A stretch of 19,675 nt of DNA from Triparma columacea (taxonomy: Eukaryota; Sar; Bolidophyceae; Parmales; Triparmaceae). Position numbers and translations under genes: made by a program. How positions within the stretch are numbered: the stretch's first letter is position 1; each line of letters begins with the position of its first letter. The DNA lies in NCBI GenBank assembly GCA_030267965.1, contig BRYA01000027.1, forward strand, positions 45,613 to 65,287, given 5' to 3'. The notes beneath the pieces were generated by a model. The model did not search any database. It worked only from the letters and a program-made list of their open reading frames with translations, and was not told the origin of the DNA. This document shows positions 10,410 through 19,606 of the stretch, in pieces.

Positions 10410-10654
10410 CCTGCTCTAACTCCTTCGGTCGTCGCTTCGCTCTTCCCTGCTTACGCTTCGCTCTTCCCTTCTTATGTTTCGCTCATTGCAGAGTTACGAA
10501 GACGACGAGAGAGATATAGGCGCACATCGGGGAGACCGCCATGTGTCAAGGTCCAGGAGTGGCTGCCAATCAATACATTTGCGGTGACATTTCTCACCCC
10601 CTCCCCCCGGTTCCATCGCAGCAGAGCTTGGCGACTGCAACGACAACAAGAGGG
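10410..10654 (+). repeat. Duplicated intron/exon block, copy 2
   Basis: Same order as copy 1: TCTAACTCC, CTTCGCTC-rich tract, acceptor GCAG (10491), purine-rich putative exon from 10492, C-rich tract, acceptor CAG (10621 or 10624), then SLATATTTRGS reading in frame into the ATG at 10676. Because the open frame continues into the START-XK gene, this copy probably contributes its 5' exons. Divergence between copies is substantial, so the duplication is not recent. Confidence 0.6.
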
Positions 10655-10675
10655 AGTCGTGAGACGCAAATTGCC

Positions 10676-13600
10676 ATGAAGGACAAGGACCAGGTTGACA
10701 CGGTTGGTGCAGTTATTGCCAACGACGATCAATTTATTATCACGGAGAACGAGGTGAGAAACTACGAACCCCGACCAAGCGAGACAATTAATGGCCTCTC
10801 CCTAACAGTTGCTCACAATTCTCGCCCATTATCCTAATTCTCTTTCGCGATTCACTTCTCAACAACGCAGGCTGGTTATGGCCTCGTAAACGACTCCTCT
10901 GTTGGCGAGCCTCCCTCCAGTCTCCCCCACACACCCTCCGTCGGAACTTTGGCAGCCTTGGGTGGCCCCGAGCATCTACGTCTCTCCAAGCTTCTTGAGG
11001 CCAGAGGCTCAGTGGAAGGCCTTATTGACGAATCTACTGGCGTCGATGTCAAGCTGTTGGGGCTTGCCGGTGTCTTCCACGACGAACCAAGCAACATCCT
11101 CGATTACATCTTGAGCGAGAGCTTCGACGGGAGGTTCCGCAGGAGGTCACTTTTTGAGCACGACCAAGGAGAGGGCATCCATCGTCTTGTCTATTGGCAG
11201 CACTACGAGAGCGGAAAAAAGTTCGTCGAATTTCTCCTCGACATTCAAGTGACCAAAACGGACAAAACGGACACCACCACGTACCTGATAGAGTTGAACT
11301 CAGTCGTAAACGAGGAGGATATGCCAACAGAAGCCAAAGAAAAACTTGAAGCGATTCTCAACCCTGGCAAGGTCAACAGAGGAATTTTAAGAGGCAAGAT
11401 GCTCGTCAGGTGAGATTAGTTAAACGCCCCACTGATAGAGGTGCTGTTACTGACCCTCTCCACCATTTGCTTCGGTCTTTTGCAGAGGCATTCAGTTTCA
11501 GCAAGCGTCTGTCACACTTGTCGGCATTCTAAAGGCAGAGACTCAGAAAAGAGAAGAGGTGAGGGGAGAGAAGAAGCGAACGGAGAGCAGAAGCGAACGG
11601 AGAGGAGAAGAAGCGAAGCAAGGGCAACAAGCGAATCTAATAACGGGAGGGTTGCGTGTCATTGAAAGGGTTGTGTCTCACGGTTGCTTCGCTCTCCACA
11701 GAAGAAGGAACATGCAGGCACTGACACCCAAGCAAGTATCAAGAGTTTCCGAAGGTAAGTTTGGCTTACAGCAATGCGGAGGAGCGCAGTCATGATTGGC
11801 GACTCGGTGCTTACCCACTTGTGACTCTCCTCACTCCTCGCAGTATAAATAGGAGCTTTAGTCTTGGGGCTAGCACGGGCAGTAGCAGTAGTAAAGTCAG
11901 CATTAGCAAGGAGGGCATGAAACGCGTATACAGCTCAATTAAAGGCGTACTGGAAAACGTCGAGGAATATTTTAAAAAGGTAAGAAGAAAAGAAAAAGAT
12001 GGTACACCTTGCAGGGCACCATGCGGATGCACGTCTTTCTAATATGTTCATTACGGAATCCCTTCTGGCGATTTACTCTGCTCACCACTCCGCTCATCAC
12101 TCCGCTCACCACTCCGCTCACCACTCCGCTCATCACTTCGCTCATCACTTCGCTCATCACTTCGCTCATCACTTCGCTCATCACTTCGCTCATCACTTTG
12201 CTCATCGCAGCCTGATGTTATCGATGAGAGAATGAGGAGGAATTTTGTGGAGGAAGTCATTCCAAATGCGCCGCCATTAAAGGTTCGTTTCAGGGGGTTG
12301 TAGGGGGGGAGACCCTTGATATGCTACACGGAACCGAAGTGTACGCGTGGAAATCCTTTTCATTTTGACTAACCAACACCATAATCGCTATTACAGATTG
12401 CAGAGGCAAAAATGTTGAAGAGAGTCTGCTTGTTGCAGAATCTAGTTGCTGAGAAAGGTGAGCGGTCCGGCCACTGGCGCAACCACTGGCGTTGGAGAGA
12501 AAACAGAAGCAGTAGCACAAGAGCGACGCACTACACCACATTCTAATCACGCCTTTGATCGTCTCTTCACTCCCTCCTCCACTATTTCCGACAGGAAAGA
12601 GAGTCAAAGGGACGGTGAAGAACGGTAATATTGACAAGTTCCGATGGAAGGAGGATGGCAAAGTTTGGGGGGCGTTCAGGTGAGAATGGCAAAAATTGAA
12701 AAAATGAGAAGGCTTGTTTGACTTAATGCGGAAATTGTGCAAATAGCAAAGCGCTGTTAAAGAGCTGGACTGAGACAGAGCTATCAAGATGAGCGAGGCG
12801 AGTTGCTGGATGGCCACCAACTCACACAATCTTCCAATTTCGCTTCGCCCCTCTTGTGTCACCAATCACCTAGTCTTGATATTGATGTTTCAGCCAGGCA
12901 GATGCTGGCATGGCAATTTGTCATCGATTGCTACGAGTTCTCAAGAAAGCACCGCCTCGAAAATGGTTCCTTATCAAGGGTATTGAAGAAGAATATTAAA
13001 GGAAGTAGGAGCACACATATACGAAGAGGTGAGAATGTGTCACCAACAGTGCAGTCCCCACATTAAAAGTCTAACCCATCACTGCAACCCCGTTCTGTTG
13101 CGCAGGTATCAAATTCCCGAGGCCAGCACTCGACCGTCTCTTTGAAGGCTGGATAGTGTGGAAGGAAATCAAGATGAGCAATGGGGGTTCTACTTTCATC
13201 TCTGGGTTTGTGCCATTGACAGAATATTCGGGTGGAGGCTTTAAGGATCTCAGCAAGGATGGGTTCGTGATGGGAGAGTCAACAGGAGTCTATGTCATGA
13301 GTGAGATTGCTCCCAATGTCTGCAGGGTCACTAGAGTCCAGAATGTGGAGTTGCAAGGTTCAATACCAGAAACAGTTATCAATTACCTTGTCGAAAATCA
13401 ACTTAGCGAGGCAAATCATTTGCAAGAAAAGTACAGGAGGAATGGAAGAGAGGTTGATGCCGAAATCAGGGAAGTGGTTGTTAAAAGGATGAAGGAGGGC
13501 TGTGAGGTAACAGAGGACCAGCGAGTAGTGTTTGAAGACTTGGAAAGGCTCTTTGGTGGGGAGGAGGAAGGACGGTGGAAACCTCTCAAGTCACCTTATG

Positions 13601-16600
13601 AGGAGGTAAAGATGGAGATCAAGTACAAGCAGCAGGAGAAAGGGGTGATGTCTGTTGCTTTGGGACGTGCAGAAGGTAAGTGGATGGAGAAAAAAAACAG
13701 GGATGTTGAGCAAAGGGATGGGGGGGGGGGGGAGGGAGGGGAGAGCTGGGGCTGAACTCACAAGGTCGTCGGTCCTCCTCGCGTCCCCCCAGGTGTTGCA
13801 GATTGCACAGCAGAAGAGGCAGCTGCTTGGTACTTTGATTTCTGCAGCAGGGAAAGATGCTCTAAAAACAAAAAGAACGGAGACTTGAGAATTGAGATTA
13901 GGGACCACGCAAACAGGACCAACGAAAAACACTTTGCTTTCGTGGTAAACTTTCCATTCCTTTTCAGGACAAGAGAATTCTTCTTCAAGCAAGTGTGGAA
14001 GAGAGATGACAAGTTGGGCATTGCTGTAGCCGTGAATTCTATTGAAGGAATTGTGGACTACGGGGGAGGTTTTGGTAATCTTGCGAGGGGGAAAACAAGA
14101 GCGTTTTTTTCTGCTGTAAACATTGCGGGAAACAAAGGGTTTCCTCTGTCCAAAATTAAGGTGCTACAGTTTGCTGATGGAGGAGGACATATGCCTATCA
14201 CGCTCGTCAATAAAAATATGCCAAGGGCCTTAAGTGTCATACATGAAATTCGTCATACATTCAAAAAAGACGAGGAGATAGATAGGGCTGCGCTAGACTC
14301 CCTTTCCAACATCATCAAGAATGAAAAACAAAATTACACTAGGGATGAAGAGAAGGCAATCAAGAAGGGGGAGGAGTTCTACTTGAAGTGCAAGGAGGAC
14401 AAGAACTTTGATGAGTTGAAGAGTCCTGATGAGAGAGTAGAAATGAAGCTAGTTCATGTTGATGGGGCAAGCAGTGGGACTGGTTTTGCGACTACTGTAG
14501 TTGATGCGAGTGTGGAGGAGTGTGCAGCAAATATAATAGTCGGTCTAGACAGCAGGGAGAAGGTTAAGAAAGCTAAGAAGAAGGCAATAACCTTCTTTAA
14601 AGTCATCAAAGTAAATTCACACACCAACTACTATGTGACAACGAGGGAACTTGGTCTTCCTGGTTTTAATCCACGTGATGGTCGGAGTAAAATTACCTGG
14701 TGCAAGCAAGATGATGGCAAAGTTATTATTGATGTTGCAGACACAGAGGAGATTTATGAAGACTTTCCAGTGAAGGCTGGGAATGTTTTAGTAAAGATTC
14801 ACACAGTTTATGTATTTGAGCCGCTTGGCCCTATTGGAGGTGTGCCACAAACAGCAGTGACTTTTACAACAAAGGTAGATCTTGGTGGGTATCTAACTTC
14901 AACAATAGTTGATACAATTGCCCCTCGATTCCTCTCTACAATCTCGGACTTGAGGAGGAAGTTTGACCAGAGCCAAGAGGTCGATAAAGCAAACAGAGAG
15001 AAGATAGTGGAGATGATTGAAGCAATCAAGACTGTCAGTAGTGAGGATATAGCCAGCAAGTTTGAGGAGGTTGATGGGGCCAAAAAGACCAGTAGGAACT
15101 TGTCCATAACACAAGTGTGGGTCAAGACTGCAGGAAAAGGAAATTGCTGGGGGAAGTCTCTGGTCAATGTGAGTGCAGGGCTTGAGGAAGCGGCAGCATT
15201 CTTCTGGGACGTTGAGAGCAGGGCACTTGCAGCTTCTGGCAGGAGCATAGAGATTGTAGTGGGAAATAAGCATGGAATCTCTGAGATGATTATAAGGAGA
15301 GTGCAAGGTGTAGAGAGCAAGCATGGAGGTGTCCACCAAGACCGCGAATTTGTGTCAAAGATGAACATGTTTAAGAGCGATAAAGACTCAATAGTTATTA
15401 CTATTGAGCCTGAAGAGGGAGTGGACGCCCAAATTAGAAGCTCTTGGAGGGGCTCTTGGAGGGGCTCTTGGAGGGGTTCTTTGAGAAACTCTATGCTCAA
15501 CAAACTTTCAAGAGGGACAGAAACTACTGCCCTTCGTTTCACAGCAGCAGCTTCAAAGGATGGACAAAATGAAACAAGAATCGAGATGGTTTCCCAACTA
15601 TCTCTAGGAGGAAGTGTAAGTGAAGCAGCGGCAAGAGCGAGTGTAATTAAGCACATGAGCATGGCCACTGATGCCGCCTACTACTTTAATAATAATATGC
15701 AGGGTGGAGCTGAGATGACAAAAGAAGGCGCAAAGGTTGCTGCAGAAGAGCTCATGCTGCGGGTGAAACAGAGGGATGGGAGGAGCAAGAGCGAGGTTGT
15801 GAGGGATTTTATCGCAACCAACAAATCTCTTAGAGAGCTTGTTGTGTGTTACAGCTTCATGGGACCACTGTTGTGTGCAGTTATTGAGAACAAATTGAGC
15901 TCTCTTGCTAATGTGAGAGAAAAAGCAAAGTGCGTAGAAGAGAAAGAGGGCAAGGCTATAGGCGAGAGTTTGGCTTTCAGCTTGGCAACCTCTCTCACTG
16001 CAGACATTGCTGTGGACGAGTGGATTCTACAGTTCCCTGCTTTACAAAGTCTTGACAAAGAGTATACATGGCTAAGGCCTTTATTTAAGGAGCTCGGCTT
16101 GATACTAATTGGGGATGTGAGGTGGGGTGTGAGGGCACGTGTAGCAATTGGAGCTTTTGCAAGCATGTCAGATCTACTCACTGACATTTACATTACCCAT
16201 ATGTTTTGGAGAGATGAAAATCAGCAAGAATTCTTTCAAGCATCTTTGGCAAGTCTAGCAGCATCGATTGGGCTACAATTAATATTTGTGTTTGGACAGA
16301 ACAAGAAGTTGGGGATGAAGAGAGTGCTGATGGAATCTTTCCCAGTCTTGATTGGGTTCAAACCTGCTGTTGACGCTTTTTATGTTTCAACTGGAAATCA
16401 CCACAAAGCTGGACAAACGGTTGACCCTTTATCCCATATGACATCGATAAAGATGGTTGAAATGTTTGCTGAAGCAATTCCTGCTGTCATCATACAACTT
16501 ACAGCAATAGCTTCGATAACAACCGAGGAAAAAATACCTGTTTCAAGTTGGATTTCTCTGATTACATCAGCACTATCTGTTGGGTTCATTTCTGCTTCAA

Positions 16601-19449
16601 TCAGTTATGATTATGATACTGACCCATCCAGAAGAAGCCAACGTCCTGACTTTTACGGTTATATACCAGCAAAGGCAAGCAAAAGAACAACTATTTTCGC
16701 TTCGCTGGTAGTCTTCAGTGCAGGAATGCTTCTGATTAGGAGCATGACAATTGTTTTACTTGCTAAGGGTGTTGGGAAAATATGGGTATCAATCTTTATT
16801 TGCGCTGATCTTGGTCTCTACTTGATTGTAAAGCTTCTGAGGGGTGATTTTTGGTACTGGGTCCCGGCTGGGAGAGCAGAGATTTGGGTCAGTATTATTT
16901 CAAGAGTCATGACGAAGCTGATTACAGACTTTACCTCTGTTGTGCAGTTCAGGCACCCAAATGAAATTGGAGGAGCATATTGGACATTTGGATTTTTAGC
17001 TACAATGGCAAGTCTCCCAACAGCAATATTTGTTGTAGAAAAACTTGGTATCAATACTCAAGAACGATACCTTACTCTGGCGTGGCAAGCACTTACACAA
17101 TTGATACCCCTAACAGCTTCGACCTTTCTTATTTTCATCTCTATTTGTGAACACAAATACTTACCAACATTTATATCAATAGAAACAGGCAAAGACAGTA
17201 CAATTGCAAGGTTCAGAGAAGCTCCTGAGGATGAAAAGAAAGCAAAAGCAATTTTTGGAAACTCAAGGCATCACTGGGCTAAAATCGAGCCAGAAGTCAA
17301 AGCATGGGTAGGGGCACGGTGGGAGAAATGGGAAAGGGAGAAACCGAAGTGGTTTACGGATGTCATGAAGGCTAAAGTACCTGTAGATTTTATTCCAGCA
17401 GACGGTGATGCTAGAAAGAAAGAGAGTGTTAGGAGAGCAAGTGTTGATGCTGAAGCTGAGGGTGGTCTAGCAGGTACTTTGAGAGCAAGTATTAGGAGAG
17501 CAAGTGTTGGCTTGGACAATGGAGGTGCACTTATTGCTTCACATGCAGTGAATGATACTACACAAGAATATGCAGGCTTAGATCCTAACAAAATGGGAAA
17601 GTTGTTGGGTGTTCAACTGTTGCTTGCATTAAGCTTTAGGAAGAATGGAATGACAAAGAAGGAAACTGTGAGGTCATTCATTTGGAAACACTACGTTATG
17701 AGAGAAGCTGCAGAGAAGTACGCGTTTGTCACACCAATGCTTGGCGCTGTTGTCAAGAACAAGTTGTGTAAGTTGAGGAAGGTAGAGGGTAAGGCTATAG
17801 AGCTGGGAGAGAAGGATGGAAGGGAGATTGGAGAGTCTCTAGCAAGGAGCTTGGCTATTAATACTCAGCCAGTTACTGCTATTGATGCCTTCATATTAAA
17901 TTTCCCTGCTCTACAGGAGCTTGATGAGGAGTATGAATGGTTCAGACCTATGCTTGAGACAATTAGCTACAGACTTTTGGAGGAAGTTCCTTGGGGGTTG
18001 AAGGCAAGAGTGACTGTTGGGGCTATCACTAGTATGACTGATTTAGTGACTGATGTGTATGTGACGTACATGTTTTGGAGTGACAAGAAATATGGGTACT
18101 TTCAGGCATCTTTGGCAAGTTTGACAGTGTCAATTGGAATTCAGATGTTTTGCATTTGGTTGCAGAACAGGAAGTTGGGAGTGTTGAGGGTGCTTAGGGA
18201 GTGGTTTCCAATTTTAATTGGGTTTAAACCTGCAGTTGATGCGTATAGGGTAGCAACTGGAGCAAAACAAGGGGTTCAGGCTTATTTCGACCCAATGTTA
18301 GAGATGACTGTTATGAAAGTGGTTGAAATGTTTGCTGAGGCAATCCCAGGAGTGATCATACAACTTATGGCTATAGTAACAAGTGACAAAGAGGTTGGAA
18401 CTTCAGCATGGCTTTCAGTTGCAGTGTCAGCAATAACAACAGGATTTGCATCAGCAACAATAAGTTATGACTGGGACACAGACCCTGGTAAAAGAGAAAA
18501 GGCACCAGCCTTCTATGGGTATATACCAGCAAAAGCAAGCAAGAGAGCAGTAGTATTTGTGTCCATGTTGCTGTTCACTGCAGGAATGCTTCTAATAAGG
18601 TGTACAACAATAGTACTTCTTGGGTTGATGGGGGGTAGTTGGGCCTTTCTTTACATTGGAGCTGACCTTGTTCTCTACTTATTAGTTAAGATATTGAGGG
18701 GAGACTTCTGGTATTGGGCACCATTGGGGGGTAAAACGGAGATTGTGAGTAGTATTATCTTCAGAGTGATTGTAAAGATCATTGTAGATTTCACTTCAAT
18801 TGCGCAGTTTAGACATCCAAACGAAGTTGGGGGAGCATATTGGTTGTTTGGTCTTATGTTGACAATGGCAAGCCTGCCAGTGTCAATGTTTAGTGCTTCA
18901 CAGCATGTTGATGAGCGAGCAATTGATATCGCAACATCAATTGTGAAGATTTTCATACCACTAACTATTGTATGCTTTGCTGTCTTCTTTTGGAACATTG
19001 AGAAGAAGTACTGGAAAACCTACTGGAGTCCACAGAAAGGCAAGGAATATTCAATGGCCTATTTCCTTGAAGAAGAAAGTGATGCAATGAAGTTTAAGCT
19101 CTTCACAAATTCAAGACGCCAGTGGGCCTCTATTGAAACTGATGTGAAAAGATGGATGGAGATGAACTGGGCTAAATGGGAAGAGGAGAAACCAGAGTGG
19201 TTCACTGATGTAATGAAGGCTAAGGTACCTGTAGAATTCATTCCAACAGATAGAGATGCTAGAAAGAGAGAGAGTGTTAGGAGAGCAAGTGTTGATGCTG
19301 AAGCTGAGGGTGGTCTTGCAGGTACTTTGAGAGCAAGTATTAGGAGAGCAAGTGTTGGAGGCGTTGATGGGGGAGATATTATAGGGGTAGGAGGTGAAAA
19401 AGTTAAAGTAAGAAGCGTCATACCGATAGAAGATGAGGAGGGGGAGTGA
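10676..19449 (+). CDS. Giant START-array / tandem XK-like membrane protein (predicted lipid binding plus scrambling)
   Basis: Inferred exons: 10676-10753, 10871-11409, 11486-11558, 11702-11754, 11844-11979, 12211-12282, 12397-12457, 12595-12679, 12747-12788, 12898-13028, 13106-13675 and 13793-19449, about 2,498 residues. The start is the most conservative choice; the frame is open upstream to an ATG at 10541. START-like domains lie at about residues 318-540, 585-770, 826-1011 and 1036-1246, with a possible degenerate one near 26-215. The evidence is recurring GRAEG...EEAAAWYFDFCSRER-type, FFFKQVWK-type and L(Q/G)GSIPETV-type blocks. START domains bind single lipids in a helix-grip pocket. Residues about 1260-1855 and 1875-2470 are two homologous modules, each with a helical lead-in (LRELVVCYSFMGPLL; REAAEKYAFVTPML) and about ten hydrophobic segments. 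Motifs SMTDLVTDVYVTYMFW and FAEAIPGVIIQL resemble XK/XKR scramblases. Each module ends with a tail bearing two RRASV sites. One donor (12789) is non-canonical. The XK assignment and function are inferred; another ten-helix family is possible. Confidence 0.7.
11574..11604. repeat. Short purine-rich repeat in intron 11559-11701
   Basis: AAGCGAACGGAGAG occurs at 11574-11587 and 11591-11604 and continues into degenerate AAGCGAAG copies. Its complement (CTTCGCT) matches the tract seen before several acceptors nearby. Confidence 0.7.
12081..12200. repeat. 12-bp CTCATCACTTCG minisatellite filling an intron
   Basis: Ten 12-bp units lie inside the 231-nt intron 11980-12210. Early units read CTCACCACTCCG, later ones CTCATCACTTCG, and the last runs straight into the acceptor as CTCATCGCAG. 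The intron is two to three times the usual length here because of it. On the opposite strand it reads as a Met-Ser-Glu-Val repeat, which is an artefact. Confidence 0.9.
12789..12897 (+). other. Probable intron with non-canonical AT donor
   Basis: Flanking START sequence (VWGAFSKALLKSWTETELS and then RQMLAWQFVIDCYEF) clearly belongs together, but the first part hits TGA at 12790. The only plausible boundary is AG/ATGAGCG, like the usual GTGAGCG with G changed to A. The acceptor is at 12897 (CCAG) to keep frame. An alternative is GA at 12788 paired with the acceptor at 12893. Both are non-canonical. Confidence 0.5.
13720..13732. repeat. G13 homopolymer in intron 13676-13792
   Basis: Thirteen G residues in the intron splitting the second clear START domain. 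The intron is well bounded by GTAAGT and a C6 tract ending in CAG, and the codon split across it is completed in phase 1. Confidence 0.85.
15442..15477 (+). repeat. In-frame 12-bp triplicate encoding SWRG
   Basis: Three tandem units TCTTGGAGGGGC/T encode SWRGSWRGSWRG, followed by a degenerate SLRN. It sits at about residue 1164 within the last START-like domain, likely a surface loop that expanded by slippage. Confidence 0.9.
15730..17512 (+). repeat. XK-like membrane module A (first of an internal tandem duplication)
   Basis: This encodes about residues 1260-1855. Hydrophobic segments lie roughly at 16141-16209, 16234-16296, 16330-16385, 16450-16520, 16540-16610, 16690-16770, 16782-16845, 16885-16945, 16975-17045 and 17080-17150. 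Shared with module B are FYGYIPAKASKR, (L/I)LRGDFWYW and QFRHPNE(I/V)GGAYW. Protein similarity is high but codons have drifted widely. Confidence 0.85.
17407..17510 (+). repeat. RRASV phosphomotif tail, copy A
   Basis: A 104-bp stretch coding for DARKKESVRRASVDAEAE and on to IRRASVG. Candidate phosphoserines are codons 17440 and 17503 (residues 1830 and 1851). It differs from copy B at only two nucleotides, while the membrane segments before it have diverged far more. Confidence 0.9.
17577..19360 (+). repeat. XK-like membrane module B (second of the tandem duplication)
   Basis: About residues 1875-2470, aligned along its whole length with module A. The tails are exactly 616 codons apart. The same lead-in, ten hydrophobic segments and conserved motifs are present, including SMTDLVTDVYVTYMFW (from about 18031) and FAEAIPGVIIQL (about 18331). 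Confidence 0.85.
19255..19358 (+). repeat. RRASV phosphomotif tail, copy B
   Basis: 104 bp, 102 identical to copy A including synonymous positions. Candidate phosphoserine codons are 19288 and 19351 (residues 2446 and 2467). It lies about 30 codons before the stop. Confidence 0.9.
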
Positions 19450-19606
19450 CTAATAGGGCAGCAACATTTGTAGGAGAAATTGATTTGATTTGTTATAGTT
19501 GTGAGTATTTTGAAAGTGTTTTAAGTATAGTCAATGTATTGTGGGAGCGTTAAAGTGGTTTTTAAGTATTAAGGAAGTGTAGTAGATGTATTGTTGGTGT
19601 GTTAAA
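19450..19606. other. 3' flank between the last gene and the telomere
   Basis: A 157-bp AT-rich stretch that must hold the 3' UTR and polyadenylation site of the START-XK gene. It contains an imperfect tandem repeat of about 50 bp (each copy with TTTTAAGTAT, GATGTATTG-like and GTTAAAG elements, about 19517-19606). No canonical AATAAA is seen. There is no subtelomeric repeat array or further gene. Confidence 0.7.

Larger units (their letters stand above)
9024..10540. other. Stretch without an established gene between divergent genes
   Basis: This lies between the channel start and the first exons of the START-XK gene, so it should hold both promoters. No conserved protein, rRNA or tRNA was recognised. 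Visible contents: an 8-bp inverted repeat (CCTATCAC/GTGATAGG) around 9240-9283, the first copy of a duplicated intron/exon block (about 9440-9648), a C21 run, and several well-formed splice-like signals. These are donors at 9281, 9649, 9861, 9951 and 10219 and acceptors at about 9493 and 10064. They may be 5' exons of the + strand gene, but I could not chain them in one frame. Confidence 0.6.

Noticed and set aside
10949..11413. A separate small gene starting at ATG 10949
   Set aside because: The frame is open upstream to the acceptor at 10870 and continues in phase into later exons, so it is an internal exon of the START-XK gene.
12081..12200. CRISPR-like array
   Set aside because: Units are contiguous 12-mers with no spacers, in a eukaryotic intron.
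11972..12235. Repeat proteins on either strand (Met-Ser-Glu-Val or Ala-His-His-Phe repeats)
   Set aside because: They are translations of the 12-bp intronic minisatellite, inside a well-bounded intron.
12680..12893. Skipping exon 12747-12788 by one intron from 12680 to 12893
   Set aside because: The joined frame runs into a TAA within about 35 codons and loses the START-like LAWQFVIDCYEF reading.
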